A model generated the notes under the pieces. The model had not been told where the DNA came from. It was given only the letters and a program-made list of their open reading frames with translations, and ran no database searches. Positions 52,161 to 62,606 of a stretch of 64,000 nucleotides of DNA are shown in pieces. The number at the start of each line of letters is the position of its first letter. Positions within the stretch are counted from its first letter, which is position 1. The translations under genes and the position numbers were made by a program. The DNA comes from Firmicutes bacterium HGW-Firmicutes-14 (GTDB lineage Bacteria > Bacillota > Thermincolia > Thermincolales > UBA2595): NCBI GenBank assembly GCA_002840275.1, contig PHAB01000019.1, positions 1-64,000 of the forward strand, given 5' to 3'.

Positions 52161-54055
52161 TTATTTTGGTCTCCCTCAGAAAGTTCTCTTCTTTTCTGCT
52201 CCATATAGACCAGCAATATAGATATATCGGCAGGGGAGACCCCGGAAATCCTTGACGCCTGTCCCACAGATCCTGGCTGTATCCTGCCCAGTTTTTGCCT
52301 GGCTTCAGAAGAAAGGCCTTTAATTTCTTCAAACTTTATCCATTCAGGTATTTTTTTTCTTTCAATCTTTTGAAATCTTTCGACCTGTTCCATCTGTTTC
52401 TTGATGTAACCGTCATATTTTACCTGTATCTCAATCTGTTCGACAACTTCTTCCGGCAGGTCCGGAAAACCTTCCGCCATTTTTTTCAGGTCTGCATAAT
52501 TTATCTCCGGCCGCTTCAAAATCTCCAGCAGGCTTGTGTTTTGCTTTATTTCAGAACTTCCTTTTCCCACCAGAATCTCCTGGACCTGTTCTACAGGATG
52601 TATTCTCACTTCAGCAAGCCTTTCTTTTTCTGCTTCAATAAGTTTTCTCTTTTCTTCAAATTTCCCATATTGTTCATCACTGATCAGGCCTATTTCCCGC
52701 CCTTTTTCCGTAAGCCTCAGGTCTGCATTATCCTGCCTTAGCAGCAGCCTGTACTCCGCCCTTGAGGTCATAATCCGGTATGGTTCATTTGTCCCTTTTG
52801 TAACCAGGTCATCGATAAGCACACCTATATATCCCTCTGACCGCCGGATTATCAACGGTTCTTTTCCCCGGGCGTAACGGGCCGCATTAATCCCCGCCAA
52901 AATCCCCTGGGCAGCGGCTTCTTCATATCCCGATGTACCGTTGATCTGTCCGGCCGAAAACAATCCGTTTATTGTTTTTGTTTCCAGGGAAAGTTTCAGC
53001 TGGGCAGGGGGGAGGTGGTCATATTCTATGGCATAAGCTGTCCTCATTATTTCTGCCTTTGCCAGACCCGGAATTGTCCTCAGCATTTTGACCTGCACAT
53101 CTTCCGGCAGACTTGTGGAAAAACCCTGGACATACATTTCTTCCGTATCCCGGCCTTCAGGTTCAAGAAAAATCTGGTGACTGGGCTTATCTGCAAACCT
53201 CACAACTTTATCTTCTATAGATGGACAGTATCTTGGCCCAACACCTTCAATCCTGCCGCTGAACAAGGGGGACCGGTGCAGGTTTTCCCTGATCACATTA
53301 TGGGTTTCCTCAGATGTATAAGTAAGCCAGCAGGGAAGCTGTTCCCTTAACCGGGGTTTTCCGGTAAAGGAAAACCTGTAGGGTTTTTCATCACCGGGCT
53401 GGATAATCATTTTTGAAAAATCAACACTCTTCCTGTGGATGCGGGGCGGGGTGCCTGTTTTAAACCTTCCCAGGCTCAGACCCAGGTCCCGCAGACTCTC
53501 CGCCAGTGTCACCGACGGTTCCTGTCCGTTGGGTCCGCCGCTGTATGCCACATCTCCGATAATAATTTTCCCTTTTAAAAAAGTCCCTGTTGTAATCACC
53601 ACTGCTCGCGAATGAAAAACAGCCCCGTTCCTGGTGACAATGCCTTTGATGTTTTCTCCTTCGACAAGGATCCTTTCAACCATGGCCTGCTTTAAATCGA
53701 GGTTTGGCTGCATCTCCAGTACTTTCTTCATCCTGACATGGTACATCTTTTTGTCAGCCTGGGCTCTTAATGCATGAACCGCCGGGCCCTTTCCGGTGTT
53801 GAGCATCCTCATTTGGATGCTTGTCTCATCAGTGTTTATAGCCATTTCACCACCCAGGGCATCAATCTCCCGGACCAAGTGGCCCTTTGCCGGGCCACCA
53901 ACCGCGGGATTGCAGGGCATAAAAGCCACGTTTTCCATGTTCAGGGTCAATACCAGTGTCCGGCAGCCCATCCTTGCTGCCGCCAGCGCCGCTTCACAAC
54001 CGGCATGGCCCGCTCCTATAACTATTACATCATACTTCCCGGCTAAGTATTCCAT
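52157..54055 (-). CDS. mnmG: tRNA uridine-5-carboxymethylaminomethyl modification enzyme MnmG
   Basis: About 632 residues. The ATG of [19 protein letters not shown] has GGGAGG five bases upstream. FAD binding is in [19 protein letters not shown], with the MnmG motifs [20 protein letters not shown] and [12 protein letters not shown]. It works with MnmE on the wobble uridine of tRNA. The helical C-terminal domain ends with [17 protein letters not shown]. Confidence 0.97.
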   Translation of the reverse strand: MEYLAGKYDVIVIGAGHAGCEAALAAARMGCRTLVLTLNMENVAFMPCNPAVGGPAKGHLVREIDALGGEMAINTDETSIQMRMLNTGKGPAVHALRAQADKKMYHVRMKKVLEMQPNLDLKQAMVERILVEGENIKGIVTRNGAVFHSRAVVITTGTFLKGKIIIGDVAYSGGPNGQEPSVTLAESLRDLGLSLGRFKTGTPPRIHRKSVDFSKMIIQPGDEKPYRFSFTGKPRLREQLPCWLTYTSEETHNVIRENLHRSPLFSGRIEGVGPRYCPSIEDKVVRFADKPSHQIFLEPEGRDTEEMYVQGFSTSLPEDVQVKMLRTIPGLAKAEIMRTAYAIEYDHLPPAQLKLSLETKTINGLFSAGQINGTSGYEEAAAQGILAGINAARYARGKEPLIIRRSEGYIGVLIDDLVTKGTNEPYRIMTSRAEYRLLLRQDNADLRLTEKGREIGLISDEQYGKFEEKRKLIEAEKERLAEVRIHPVEQVQEILVGKGSSEIKQNTSLLEILKRPEINYADLKKMAEGFPDLPEEVVEQIEIQVKYDGYIKKQMEQVERFQKIERKKIPEWIKFEEIKGLSSEARQKLGRIQPGSVGQASRISGVSPADISILLVYMEQKRRELSEGDQNK

Positions 54056-54121
54056 GATATCCTCCCAAACTGCTCCAGAAGCTTTCACAGCTGCTCCGAA
54101 ACCATTCCAAATGCTCCCGGC

Positions 54122-55501
54122 CTATTTACCGATACAGAACCTGCTGAAAATCTGGTCAACCAAGTCCTCAGAAACTGTCTCGCCTGTTATCTCACCCAGG
54201 CTTTCCCAGGCTGCTTTAAGGTCTATAGCCATACAGTCCGTCGGTAATTTTTCCTCCAGGGCAGAGATAACGCCTTCCATGCTGCAGGCTGTCCTTTCCA
54301 ATGTGTGCTTATGCCTGATATTTGAGACCATCAGTTCGTCCTGCTTAGAAACCAAACCCGCATATGCTATATCTTCAATCCTTTTTTCGAGTTTTTCAAG
54401 ACCTTGTCCGGTTAACAGGGACATTTCTATAATATCATGCCGGCCGGTATATTTTTCTATTTCTTTATATGTTGTTTCTTTTTTAATATCTATTTTGTTA
54501 ATTAGAACAAGGGTTTTTTTCCCCCGGGCAAGGGGAAATATCTCTTTGTCTTCCTGTCCTATTCCTGAAGAGGCATCTATCATAAGAAAGATAAGGTCGG
54601 CATCGGCAAACATTTCCTTGGTTTTTTCTACCCCTATTTTTTCGACCAGGTCTTCTGTTTCCCTGATACCGGCTGTATCCACCAGTTTTAAGGGTATCCC
54701 TCTTATATTTACAATCTCTTCTATAACGTCCCTGGTGGTCCCCGGAATATCTGTCACTATTGCTCTGTTTTCCTTCAGCAGGGCATTTAGCAGAGATGAT
54801 TTTCCCACATTGGGTTTCCCGGCAATTACTGTTTTCAGGCCCTCCCTGAAAATTTTTCCCGTCTCTGATGTATTAATTAATTTTTTGATGTTGTGCAGAA
54901 TCTCTTTTGACCTTTCCTCAATCATGGCCAGGCTGATTTCCTCTATATCATGTTCCGGAAAATCTATTCCTGCTTCAATATGGGCCAATAACTCCATTAG
55001 TTGTGCTCTCATTTTTCTTATCTCCTGGGAAAGTATCCCCTCAAGCTGGTTTACTGCCACGTTCAGGCTTTTTTCCGTTTTGGCAGTAATCAGGTCAATA
55101 ATTGATTCTGCCTGGGCCAGGTCAATCCTGCCGTTTAAAAAAGCCCTTTTACTGAATTCACCGGCTTCAGCAGGTCTTGCTCCGGCTTCCAGTACCGCGG
55201 CCAGGGTCCTCCTTACAGCTATCAGGCCGCCATGACAGTTGATTTCCACCACATCTTCGGCCGTAAAACTGTGCGGGCCCCTCATAACTGAAACAAGTAC
55301 TTCATCCACCACATCACCGGATTTGTCCACAATGAACCCGTGCAGCAGCCTGTACGTCCCGGCATCTTCAATTTTCCTCTCTCTGCTGCTGCGGAATACT
55401 CTTTCTACGATGGACACCGCAGCAGAGCCGCTCACCCTTATTATACCTATTCCTGCCGCCCCTATAGGGGTGGAGATAGCCGCAATGGTATCATTTATCA
55501 T
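54122..55501 (-). CDS. mnmE: tRNA modification GTPase MnmE
   Basis: This 459-residue protein has an N-terminal folate-binding domain (DTIAAISTPIGAAGIGIIRVSG), a central GTPase domain (GKPNVGKSSLLN, DTAGIRETED, NKID) and the C-terminal Cys-containing end FCIGK. It forms the modification complex with MnmG. It is followed by mnmG after about 66 bases. Confidence 0.97.
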   Translation of the reverse strand: MINDTIAAISTPIGAAGIGIIRVSGSAAVSIVERVFRSSRERKIEDAGTYRLLHGFIVDKSGDVVDEVLVSVMRGPHSFTAEDVVEINCHGGLIAVRRTLAAVLEAGARPAEAGEFSKRAFLNGRIDLAQAESIIDLITAKTEKSLNVAVNQLEGILSQEIRKMRAQLMELLAHIEAGIDFPEHDIEEISLAMIEERSKEILHNIKKLINTSETGKIFREGLKTVIAGKPNVGKSSLLNALLKENRAIVTDIPGTTRDVIEEIVNIRGIPLKLVDTAGIRETEDLVEKIGVEKTKEMFADADLIFLMIDASSGIGQEDKEIFPLARGKKTLVLINKIDIKKETTYKEIEKYTGRHDIIEMSLLTGQGLEKLEKRIEDIAYAGLVSKQDELMVSNIRHKHTLERTACSMEGVISALEEKLPTDCMAIDLKAAWESLGEITGETVSEDLVDQIFSRFCIGK

Positions 55502-55559
55502 CCTTAAATCACCTTCTTTACTCCTGCTGCTGACCGGGCCGTTAAAACATATTCTTTGT

Positions 55560-55593
55560 AAAAAGCCCAGTAATAATATTATTTATTACTGGG
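55560..55593 (-). terminator. Terminator after jag
   Basis: CCCAGTAATAA and TTATTACTGGG form an 11-bp stem. On the minus strand it is followed by CTTTTT. It separates the yidC-jag unit from mnmE. Confidence 0.8.
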
Positions 55594-55631
55594 TTTAAGA
55601 AAATTTATGAACATTTTATTTAGATACATAC

Positions 55632-56252
55632 TTATTTTTTTGGTGCTATGATGATTTTACGAAACGGTTCCTCTCCTTCACTGTATGTAAAAACATCCCT
55701 GTGGTTCTGTAAAGCCGTATGAATGACCCTTCTCTCATGGGGGTTCATCGGCTCAAGGACCACATCTTTGCCTTTTCTCCGAGCCTTATCTGCCAGCCTG
55801 TGGGCCAGTTTACTTAATGTTTCCTCTCTTCTCTGGCGGTAACCCTCAACATCCAGCACGAACCGGTTACGTTTCTCGGCGTTTTTGTTCGCGGCCAGGT
55901 TAATATAGTACTGAAGCGCATCCAGGGTGTCACCCCTGCGCCCAATCAATATCCCCAAATCAGGCCCGATAAGGTTGAGTTTTGTATAGCCTTCACTTTC
56001 CTCTGTTTCAATATTAACTTCTATTTTCATGTGGTTGAATATCTCTTTAAGCAGCCGTATTGCTTTTTTTCCGGGATTGATTATTTCCCTGACCTTTACT
56101 TTTGCGTCCTTGGAACCCAGCAGACCAAAAAGTCCCTTACTCGGTTCTTCCAGAACCTCTATTTCTGTTTCATCCTTATCCAGACCAAGTTCTCTTAAAG
56201 CTGCCTCAATTGCTTCCTCGATCGTTTTTCCGCGTTTTACTACTTCCTTCAT
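55632..56252 (-). CDS. jag: RNA-binding protein Jag/KhpB
   Basis: About 206 residues. The Jag-N domain starts KEVVKRGKTIEEAIEAAL. A KH-like domain has LNLIGPDLGILIGRRGDTLDAL, and the R3H domain has LEPMNPHERRVIHTALQ. It binds RNA with KhpA and affects division and envelope growth. The ATG at 56252 fits the spacing to GGAGG better than 56261. It overlaps the end of yidC by about 47 bases. Confidence 0.93.
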   Translation of the reverse strand: MKEVVKRGKTIEEAIEAALRELGLDKDETEIEVLEEPSKGLFGLLGSKDAKVKVREIINPGKKAIRLLKEIFNHMKIEVNIETEESEGYTKLNLIGPDLGILIGRRGDTLDALQYYINLAANKNAEKRNRFVLDVEGYRQRREETLSKLAHRLADKARRKGKDVVLEPMNPHERRVIHTALQNHRDVFTYSEGEEPFRKIIIAPKK

Positions 56253-56910
56253 TCTTGGCACCTTCCTCCTTCACGACAACAGGCAACGGCTGTTTGTTTA
56301 TAAAGTACTGCTGAATTGCACCTACAATATTGGTAACAACCCAGTATAATCCCAAACCGGATGGCAGCTTATATGTAATAAAGCCTATAAACAGAGGCAT
56401 AGCATACAACATTGTTTTTTGAGTCGGATCCTGAGTATTAGAAGTCATTCTCTGAAGTGCAAAGGTAGTGACAGCTGCAAGTACCGGCATAACAAACAGA
56501 CGGTCAGGGTCTTTCAGGCTTTCTATCCATAAAAAGCCGGCATGTGCCTTTACAGCAAAATCAAATTTATACAATGCCTGGTATAATGCTATCAATATGG
56601 GCATCTGGATCAAAAGCGGCAGGCACCCGGACAGTGGACTTGCCCCGTATTGTTTATACAGTTCCATCATAGCCGCCTGGGCTTTTTGCGGATCTTTTTT
56701 GTGCCTTTCCTGCAGTTCTTTAATTTTCGGCTGAAGCTGCTGGGTTATCTTTAATGACCTCATCTGTTTTAAACTGAGAGGGTAGAGGAGCATTTTTATG
56801 ACAACCGTCAGAAAAATTATTGCCAAACCATAACTGGGAAATCCTATGCTTTTTGTTATGTCATAAAAAAAATTAAGTACCTGTGTAATCCAGTCGACTA
56901 TCGGACCCAA
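56206..56910 (-). CDS. yidC: Membrane protein insertase YidC
   Basis: This 234-residue Gram-positive type insertase has five helices. Motifs are SYGLAIIFLTVVIKMLLYPL with the groove Arg region, LQERHKKDPQKAQAAMMELY and GCLPLLIQMPILIALY. No long periplasmic domain is present. The tail is basic (TRKNDRGSN). It inserts proteins alone or with Sec. Confidence 0.95.
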   Translation of the reverse strand: MGPIVDWITQVLNFFYDITKSIGFPSYGLAIIFLTVVIKMLLYPLSLKQMRSLKITQQLQPKIKELQERHKKDPQKAQAAMMELYKQYGASPLSGCLPLLIQMPILIALYQALYKFDFAVKAHAGFLWIESLKDPDRLFVMPVLAAVTTFALQRMTSNTQDPTQKTMLYAMPLFIGFITYKLPSGLGLYWVVTNIVGAIQQYFINKQPLPVVVKEEGAKNEGSSKTRKNDRGSN

Positions 56911-56943
56911 TACCTCGACCTCCTTAAGCTTATTTAATACCGT

Positions 56944-57156
56944 TTAAACCGGGTCATATCCTCCCGGATTGAAAGGATGACAGCGGCTTATTCTTTTCAG
57001 GCTTTTAATAATTCCTTTAAATACACCGTATTTCTCCACGGCTTCAACCGCATATTGTGAACACGTTGGGTAAAAACGGCAACATCCGGGTTTTAAAGGT
57101 GAAATGGCGCTCCGGTAAAATTTAATTGCCATTACTACCAGTTTTTTCAAGGTCAT
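56944..57156 (-). CDS. yidD: Membrane protein insertion efficiency factor YidD
   Basis: This 70-residue protein has [22 protein letters not shown] (split at Pro), the diagnostic YidD motif with three Cys, and [15 protein letters not shown] at the end. It aids YidC-dependent insertion. It overlaps rnpA by 35 bases. Confidence 0.96.
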   Translation of the reverse strand: MTLKKLVVMAIKFYRSAISPLKPGCCRFYPTCSQYAVEAVEKYGVFKGIIKSLKRISRCHPFNPGGYDPV

Positions 57157-57496
57157 TCATCTCTCTTTTCAGCAGTTTGGCCCTCTTTACCAGCCTGAGG
57201 AAACACTTCTCCAGGGTCCGGAAGTCTTCATCCAGGCTTCCTGCTCTAACAACAATCAAACAATCAAAACCTGGCTTCATGCTTTCAATATGTTTCCTGT
57301 ATATCTCCCGCATCAGTCTCTTATGCCGGTTCCTGACCACAGCTCCACCAATTTTTTTCCCAACTGAAAAACCTATCCTCTTTTTTTCTGTTCCATTTGG
57401 AAGATAGTAAAAAGTCATCATTTTATCTACGACAAATCTGCCGTTTTTAAAAATGTTGTCAAATTCTTTTTTTTTTAAAGTATTTATAACACCCAT
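57122..57496 (-). CDS. rnpA: Ribonuclease P protein component
   Basis: About 124 residues; the ATG of [19 protein letters not shown] has GGGAGA upstream. The RNR motif is [15 protein letters not shown]. It is the protein cofactor of the tRNA 5'-end-processing ribozyme. Confidence 0.96.
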   Translation of the reverse strand: MGVINTLKKKEFDNIFKNGRFVVDKMMTFYYLPNGTEKKRIGFSVGKKIGGAVVRNRHKRLMREIYRKHIESMKPGFDCLIVVRAGSLDEDFRTLEKCFLRLVKRAKLLKREMNDLEKTGSNGN

Positions 57497-57584
57497 TTGC
57501 GTTCTCCCGGGCAAAAAGTGGTCAACATATATATATTAACCGAAAATATTCCCCCGTATTCCGATGACTTGGGAAATAAACCAA

Positions 57585-57605
57585 AAGGCCACTAAAAGCG
57601 GCCTT
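57585..57605 (-). terminator. Terminator/attenuator after rpmH
   Basis: AAGGCC and GGCCTT form a short stem around the rpmH stop, followed on the minus strand by TTTTGGTTTATTT. It probably lets rpmH be expressed above rnpA. Confidence 0.7.
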
Positions 57606-57738
57606 AGGCAGACAGTTTGGTTCTTCCTTTCAGACGTCGTCTTTTAATAAGATTGCGACCTGCTTTGGAACTCATTCTCTTCAAAAAGCCATGAACTCTC
57701 TTGTGCTTGCGGTTCTTTGGCTGATATGTCCTTTTCAA
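57604..57738 (-). CDS. rpmH: Ribosomal protein L34
   Basis: The 44-residue product reads [19 protein letters not shown] and ends KGRTKLSA. The start is a TTG at 57736-57738, nine bases after GGAGG, giving the normal L34 length. The longer ORF to 57804 would add an extension foreign to L34. It heads the rpmH-rnpA operon. Confidence 0.97.
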   Translation of the reverse strand: MKRTYQPKNRKHKRVHGFLKRMSSKAGRNLIKRRRLKGRTKLSA

Positions 57739-57805
57739 CCAGGAGCACCTCCTTCTGCATTCCCATATACCAAATTTTGTCTTTTTCTTAAGACATACAT
57801 ACAAA

Positions 57806-57834
57806 ATTATATATTAATAAAACTTCAACGTCAA
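57806..57834 (-). promoter_or_regulatory. Strong promoter of rpmH-rnpA
   Basis: On the minus strand TTGACG (57829-57834) is followed after 17 bases by a perfect TATAAT (57806-57811). Confidence 0.85.
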
Positions 57835-58369
57835 GAGGAGAGACTCTTTCTAAATTAGTTGTTGATAACCCTCCGGAAATTTGATATCATTAACTTACCA
57901 AAATCAAGCCAATCCGGAAATAAATAAGAAAAACGGGACATTACCATATGCATCTTTTTCATAAATTTGAGTACGGGCTGGGGATCGAATGTGAATCATA
58001 AAAATTTATCTTTTAACTTTATACCATTTTAGAAAATGGTATTTTTATTTCTATTTCCCGTTTTTTAAATATTTTAAGGGTTTGTTAACAAAATATTTTT
58101 CTTGTGGAAAAGCTGTGGATAACTCCTTTGTGTTGCATCATTTCTGCCTTTCCAGCGTTTTCTTGTTTTAATAATTTTCCTTATCTTTTTTTACGAAAAG
58201 AGCTTGTATTCCTTGATACCGTAGGAAATCTTCTCATATTTTATCTAAATAACTGCCTAAACTGAGGGGGATTCCGTTTCTAAACAAATTCTTTCCGTTG
58301 TTGTGGATAACTTTTAATAATTATTCTTAATAATACTGTTTTTCTTTGAACACATTAGGAGGTTTTGAA
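57835..58369. other. oriC: Replication origin oriC, left part (upstream of dnaA)
   Basis: This AT-rich gap contains two perfect DnaA boxes TGTGGATAA at 58114-58122 and 58302-58310, with one-mismatch boxes at 57860-57868 and 58103-58111. A hairpin ATACCATTTT/AAAATGGTAT with a T-rich tail at 58021-58048 could end transcripts coming toward dnaA. A 17-codon ATG frame at 57946-57999 precedes it but has no ribosome site. Bipartite origins flanking dnaA are usual in Firmicutes. Confidence 0.85.
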
Positions 58370-59725
58370 ATGCTGCCCATGGAAATCGAAGAAATATGGC
58401 AAAAAACGTTGGATAATATAGAAAAGCAAATAAGTAAACCTTCTTTCGAAACATGGGTCAAATGCACTAAACCAATAACCTTTTCTAATTATACTATGGT
58501 TATTGAAGTACCCAATGATTTTGCCAAAGACTGGCTGGAAAGCCGTTATTATGACCTAATAAAGGATTGTATTGAAGAATCGGTCAATCATGAAATAGCT
58601 TTATCTTTTGTTCTTCCCGATTCAGGGCAGATTTATGTTGGTGACAACTATTTTAATAAATCCCCTTTTGCAAAAAATAATTCAGATGACATCGCTTCAT
58701 CTTATTTGAATCCTAAATATACTTTTGATACTTTCGTCGTCGGCAACAGCAATCGTTTTGCCCATGCAGCAGCCCTTGCCGTTGCGGAATCACCGGCCAA
58801 GTCCTATAACCCTCTTTTCATATACGGAGGAGTAGGATTGGGAAAAACTCACATTATGCAGGCTATAGGACATTACATACTTGATTACAATCCTTCCACA
58901 AGGGTCTTTTACGTTTCTTCCGAAAAATTCACCAATGAACTTATTAATGCCATCAGGGATGATAAAACCGTAGAATTCAGAAATAAATACAGGACCATGG
59001 ATATTTTGCTGGTAGATGACATCCAGTTCCTGGCCGGTAAAGAAAGGACCCAGGAAGAGTTTTTTCATACCTTTAATGCCCTTTATGAAGCCAACAAACA
59101 GATAATCATATCAAGTGACAGGCAGCCAAAGGAGATCCCCACCCTGGAGGACAGGCTTCGTTCCAGGTTTGAATGGGGATTAATAACTGACATTCAGCCA
59201 CCTGACCTGGAAACCAGGATAGCAATTCTCAGAAAAAAGGCAAAAATTGAGAACCTTCATATTTCAGATGATGTTCTTACCTATATAGCTGACCAGGTTA
59301 GGTCAAATATCAGAGAACTTGAAGGCGCCCTGATCAGGGTTATGGCATTTTCTTCTATAAAACACAGCCCTATAACCACTGAATTGGCCTGGGAAGCTTT
59401 AAAGGACATTCTCCCTGAAAAGAAACCAAAAACCATATCTATAAATATGATTCAAAAAGCTGTTTCTGAATACTTTAACTTAAGGATGGATGATTTTAAG
59501 ACAAAGAAAAGGACCCGTTCTGTGGCTTTCCCCCGGCAGATAGCAATGTATCTTGCCCGGGAGCTTACTGATAATTCCCTGCCCAAAATAGGAGAAGAAT
59601 TCGGCGGCAGGGATCATACTACAGTTATGCATGCCCATGAGAAAATCAGCCTGGGTTTGAAGGAAGACACCATTCTCCAGTCTACAGTGAAAGAAATAAA
59701 AAACATTATTATCCAATCAGGTTAA
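58370..59725 (+). CDS. dnaA: Chromosomal replication initiator DnaA
   Basis: About 451 residues. The ATG at 58370 follows AGGAGG at seven bases and is preferred over TTG at 58346. Domain I starts [16 protein letters not shown]. The AAA+ domain has [18 protein letters not shown] and [13 protein letters not shown]. Domain IV has the DnaA-box signature [19 protein letters not shown]. It opens the adjacent origin. Confidence 0.98.
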   Translation: MLPMEIEEIWQKTLDNIEKQISKPSFETWVKCTKPITFSNYTMVIEVPNDFAKDWLESRYYDLIKDCIEESVNHEIALSFVLPDSGQIYVGDNYFNKSPFAKNNSDDIASSYLNPKYTFDTFVVGNSNRFAHAAALAVAESPAKSYNPLFIYGGVGLGKTHIMQAIGHYILDYNPSTRVFYVSSEKFTNELINAIRDDKTVEFRNKYRTMDILLVDDIQFLAGKERTQEEFFHTFNALYEANKQIIISSDRQPKEIPTLEDRLRSRFEWGLITDIQPPDLETRIAILRKKAKIENLHISDDVLTYIADQVRSNIRELEGALIRVMAFSSIKHSPITTELAWEALKDILPEKKPKTISINMIQKAVSEYFNLRMDDFKTKKRTRSVAFPRQIAMYLARELTDNSLPKIGEEFGGRDHTTVMHAHEKISLGLKEDTILQSTVKEIKNIIIQSG

Positions 59726-59989
59726 ATGGGGATAAACTTCCGGATAATAAGTGGATTAATTGTTAATTAAAAATATTGTCCTTTTGCCCTCTTCTTTTTT
59801 TGTTAACAACGAACTTACTTATCTACATTTTCTCAACATTTAAAACATGAACAGGGACAAGCTTTAAAAAGGGATATCCACTTATGCACATGTATTACTA
59901 CTATTACTGTTTTATTTAAATAAATATAAACATCTATGGGTCCCAGCAGATTTAAAAAATATGCCCTGTGGATAAAGGAGGATTTATCA
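59726..59989. other. oriC right part (dnaA-dnaN spacer) with DnaA boxes
   Basis: This 264-base AT-rich spacer has DnaA-box-like TTATCTACA (59819-59827), TTATGCACA (59882-59890) and a perfect TGTGGATAA (59967-59975). The duplex unwinding region is likely here, as in B. subtilis. AAAGGAGG at about 59974-59981 serves dnaN. Confidence 0.75.
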
Positions 59990-61099
59990 TTGAAATTTTC
60001 AGCTTCAAAGGATAGCCTGTCTTATGTTGTACAGGTTGTACAAAGAGCCGTATCCACAAAAAACCCTCTTCCGGTTCTTTCAGGTATTCTCCTTAAGGTT
60101 AATGAAGGTAATCTTACACTAACAGCTACAGACCTTGAACTTGGTATTGAATGTACGGTCCCGGTCACGGTGGAAGAAGAGGGGGGGGTCGTTCTTCCGG
60201 CCAGGTATCTTGGTGATATAGTGAGGAGACTGCCTGATGTAAAAATACGTGTGGAAGTAAATAAAGAAAACAATAATACCTGTATAAGGTACGGCCAGTC
60301 AGAGTTTAATCTCCTGGGTATTTCTGCCGGTGATTTTCCAATGTTACCTACCGTGGATGGGGAAACCACTATAAGCATAAAACAGGATTTGCTTAAAAAT
60401 ATGATCAGGCAGGTTGGGTTTTCTGTTTCTTCTGATGATAACAGGCCTATATTTACCGGTGTTCTGATGGAAATAGAAAAAGGAACCATCAAACTGGTAG
60501 CAACTGATACTCACAGGCTGGCATACAGGTTAGGTAATATAGGGGAAAAGGAAACGGATTTAGTAAAATCAGTTATAATACCCGGAAAAACCCTAAATGA
60601 ATTGAACAGGATAATGTCTGGAGAAGATGATGATCTAAAAATAGCTTTTGGAGATAATCAGGTAGTTTTTGAGATGCCGGGTATAAGATTTATATCAAGG
60701 CTGATAGAAGGACAATTTCCCAACTACAAACAGGTGATTCCCCAGGGCTGCAAATCTAAGATAAAAATAAAAACCAGGGACCTTCTTGAATCAACGGAAA
60801 GGGCATCATTATTGGCTAAAGAAGGATCCAATGTGGTTAGGTTCAGTGTGGAAAAGAATAATATGATTATAAGTTCCAACAGTCCGGAAATAGGCAAGAT
60901 TGAAGAACAAATTCCTGTGGAGACAGAAGGGGAAGAAACTCAGATAGCTTTTAATTCAAGGTATATCATAGATGTTCTGAAGGTTATAGATGCTGAAGAA
61001 ATACTCCTTGAACTGACAGGTTCTCTAAGCCCGGGAATAATAAAACCGGCTGATAATGAAAACTATATATATCTGATACTGCCCATAAGAATTGTTTAA
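59990..61099 (+). CDS. dnaN: DNA polymerase III sliding clamp, beta subunit
   Basis: About 369 residues. The TTG at 59990 lies eight bases after AAAGGAGG and gives the normal clamp start KFSASKDSLSYVVQVVQRAV; the ATG at 59936 adds 18 unrelated residues. Three clamp domains are visible (NPLPVLSGILL, DNRPIFTGVLMEI, LPIRIV end). It holds the polymerase on DNA. Confidence 0.97.
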   Translation: MKFSASKDSLSYVVQVVQRAVSTKNPLPVLSGILLKVNEGNLTLTATDLELGIECTVPVTVEEEGGVVLPARYLGDIVRRLPDVKIRVEVNKENNNTCIRYGQSEFNLLGISAGDFPMLPTVDGETTISIKQDLLKNMIRQVGFSVSSDDNRPIFTGVLMEIEKGTIKLVATDTHRLAYRLGNIGEKETDLVKSVIIPGKTLNELNRIMSGEDDDLKIAFGDNQVVFEMPGIRFISRLIEGQFPNYKQVIPQGCKSKIKIKTRDLLESTERASLLAKEGSNVVRFSVEKNNMIISSNSPEIGKIEEQIPVETEGEETQIAFNSRYIIDVLKVIDAEEILLELTGSLSPGIIKPADNENYIYLILPIRIV

Positions 61100-61128
61100 A
61101 GATGTTTTGACAGAGGAGTTGCGGATAG

Positions 61129-62253
61129 GTGCTCGTTCACGGGATTTCTCTTTTTAATTACAGAAATTATAGGGAACAGCAGCTGAATTTTCACCCGTCT
61201 TTAAACATTATTATTGGAGATAATGCCCAGGGAAAAACAAATATACTGGAATCGATATATTACGCGGTCACTGGAAAATCCCACAGGACAAATTATGATA
61301 ATGAAATGATTAGATGGGGAGAAAGTTTTTTAAGAGTCGTATTGGCCGGAGAAAGATATTCAGGAAAAATAAAAATCGAAATAATTGTGAGGACAGACGG
61401 TAAAAAAATACTTAAAATAAATAATAAACCAAAAAAAAAGCTTAGTGAACTGATTGGAGCGATCAACACAGTTCTTTTTTCCCCGGAAGATATGATGATG
61501 GTAAAAGGCAGTCCTTCAGTGAGAAGGAGGTTTTTGGATATGGAGATATCCCAGACAAGCCCTTCTTACTGTCATAACCTGGTCAGTTACAACAAAGCAC
61601 TTTCCCAGCGGAATAACCTTTTAAAAGCTGTCAGAGAAGGAGAAGAAAATGACCAGCTGATTGATATATGGGATACCCAGTTAGTAAATTACGGGGTTCC
61701 GATTATAAAAAAAAGATCTGAAGTTATAGGTAAAATTAAACCTATTGCCAGGGAAATCCATAGAAAGATAACAGATGGAAAGGAAGAAATAAATGTTTCT
61801 TATATTTCTTCTGTAAACTTTAAGAATATGGATGATGGAGTAAAAGAAGAAGAATTTTTTTTAAAAAAGCTTAAAGAAAACCGAAAAATGGAGATAATAA
61901 AAGGTGTGACTTCCTTAGGACCGCACAGAGATGACATGGGACTTAAAATAGGGAGTACTGACATAAAGTCTTTCGGTTCCCAGGGACAACAAAGGACAGG
62001 AGCATTGAGTCTGAAGCTTTCTGAAATAGAATTTATAAAAATGGAAACAGGTGAAAGCCCTGTCCTGCTTCTCGATGATGTTATGTCAGAACTGGATGAA
62101 AAACGCAGGAAGTTCTTGTTAGAAGTAGTGCGGGAAAAGGTGCAGACATTTATAACATCAACAGGGGTAGAGGATATCGTTGAAAAGGTAAATGGGCCGG
62201 GCAGGATTTTTGAGGTAAAAGAAGGAAAAACAAGTTTATTACAGGAGGGTTAA
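61129..62253 (+). CDS. recF: Recombination mediator RecF
   Basis: This 374-residue SMC-like ATPase has Walker A IIGDNAQGKTNILESIYY, the signature LSLKLSEIEF and Walker B VLLLDDVMSELDEKRR. It loads RecA at gaps. It starts at a GTG. remB follows at once. Confidence 0.96.
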   Translation: MLVHGISLFNYRNYREQQLNFHPSLNIIIGDNAQGKTNILESIYYAVTGKSHRTNYDNEMIRWGESFLRVVLAGERYSGKIKIEIIVRTDGKKILKINNKPKKKLSELIGAINTVLFSPEDMMMVKGSPSVRRRFLDMEISQTSPSYCHNLVSYNKALSQRNNLLKAVREGEENDQLIDIWDTQLVNYGVPIIKKRSEVIGKIKPIAREIHRKITDGKEEINVSYISSVNFKNMDDGVKEEEFFLKKLKENRKMEIIKGVTSLGPHRDDMGLKIGSTDIKSFGSQGQQRTGALSLKLSEIEFIKMETGESPVLLLDDVMSELDEKRRKFLLEVVREKVQTFITSTGVEDIVEKVNGPGRIFEVKEGKTSLLQEG

Positions 62254-62254
62254 A

Positions 62255-62518
62255 ATGTTTATCCATCTTGGAGGAGACACAGTAGTACATAAAGAAGAAG
62301 TTATCGCCATTCTCAGCTCCAAACTTCTAAAGAAATCTGAAATAAACAGGGAATTTATAGAAGTTGCCAAAGAAGACGGTTTTATAGAGGAAATAGCGGA
62401 AAAGAACAATTTCAAATCTTTTATTATTACCACAAAAAAGGTTTACCTGTCTCCTATTTCATCTCTTACTTTAAAAAAGAGATCAGACGAAATGCTAAAA
62501 AAATTTTTGGCTGAATGA
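62255..62518 (+). CDS. remB: DUF370 family protein RemB/YaaB
   Basis: This 87-residue protein begins MFIHLGGDTVVHKEEVIAIL. It belongs to the DUF370 family, whose members RemA/RemB are DNA-binding activators of matrix genes in Bacillus. Its place between recF and gyrB is conserved. GGAGG precedes the ATG by seven bases. Together with the Spo0A boxes at 22.6 kb it may contribute to matrix control; that is inference. Confidence 0.9.
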   Translation: MFIHLGGDTVVHKEEVIAILSSKLLKKSEINREFIEVAKEDGFIEEIAEKNNFKSFIITTKKVYLSPISSLTLKKRSDEMLKKFLAE

Positions 62519-62525
62519 AAATGGG

Positions 62526-62551
62526 AACCGTGGTCTTATCCACGGTTTTAT
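62526..62551 (+). terminator. Terminator after remB
   Basis: AACCGTGG and CCACGGTT form an 8-bp stem with a 6-base loop, followed by a T-rich tract. It separates dnaN-recF-remB from gyrB. Confidence 0.85.
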
Positions 62552-62555
62552 CTTA

Positions 62556-62584
62556 TTGTTATATACTAAACAATATGATAAAAT
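62556..62584 (+). promoter_or_regulatory. Promoter of gyrB
   Basis: TTGTTA (62556-62561) is followed after 17 bases by TAAAAT (62579-62584), 38 bases before the gyrB ATG. Confidence 0.65.
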
Positions 62585-62606
62585 TATTATTTAGAGATAA
62601 AGATGA

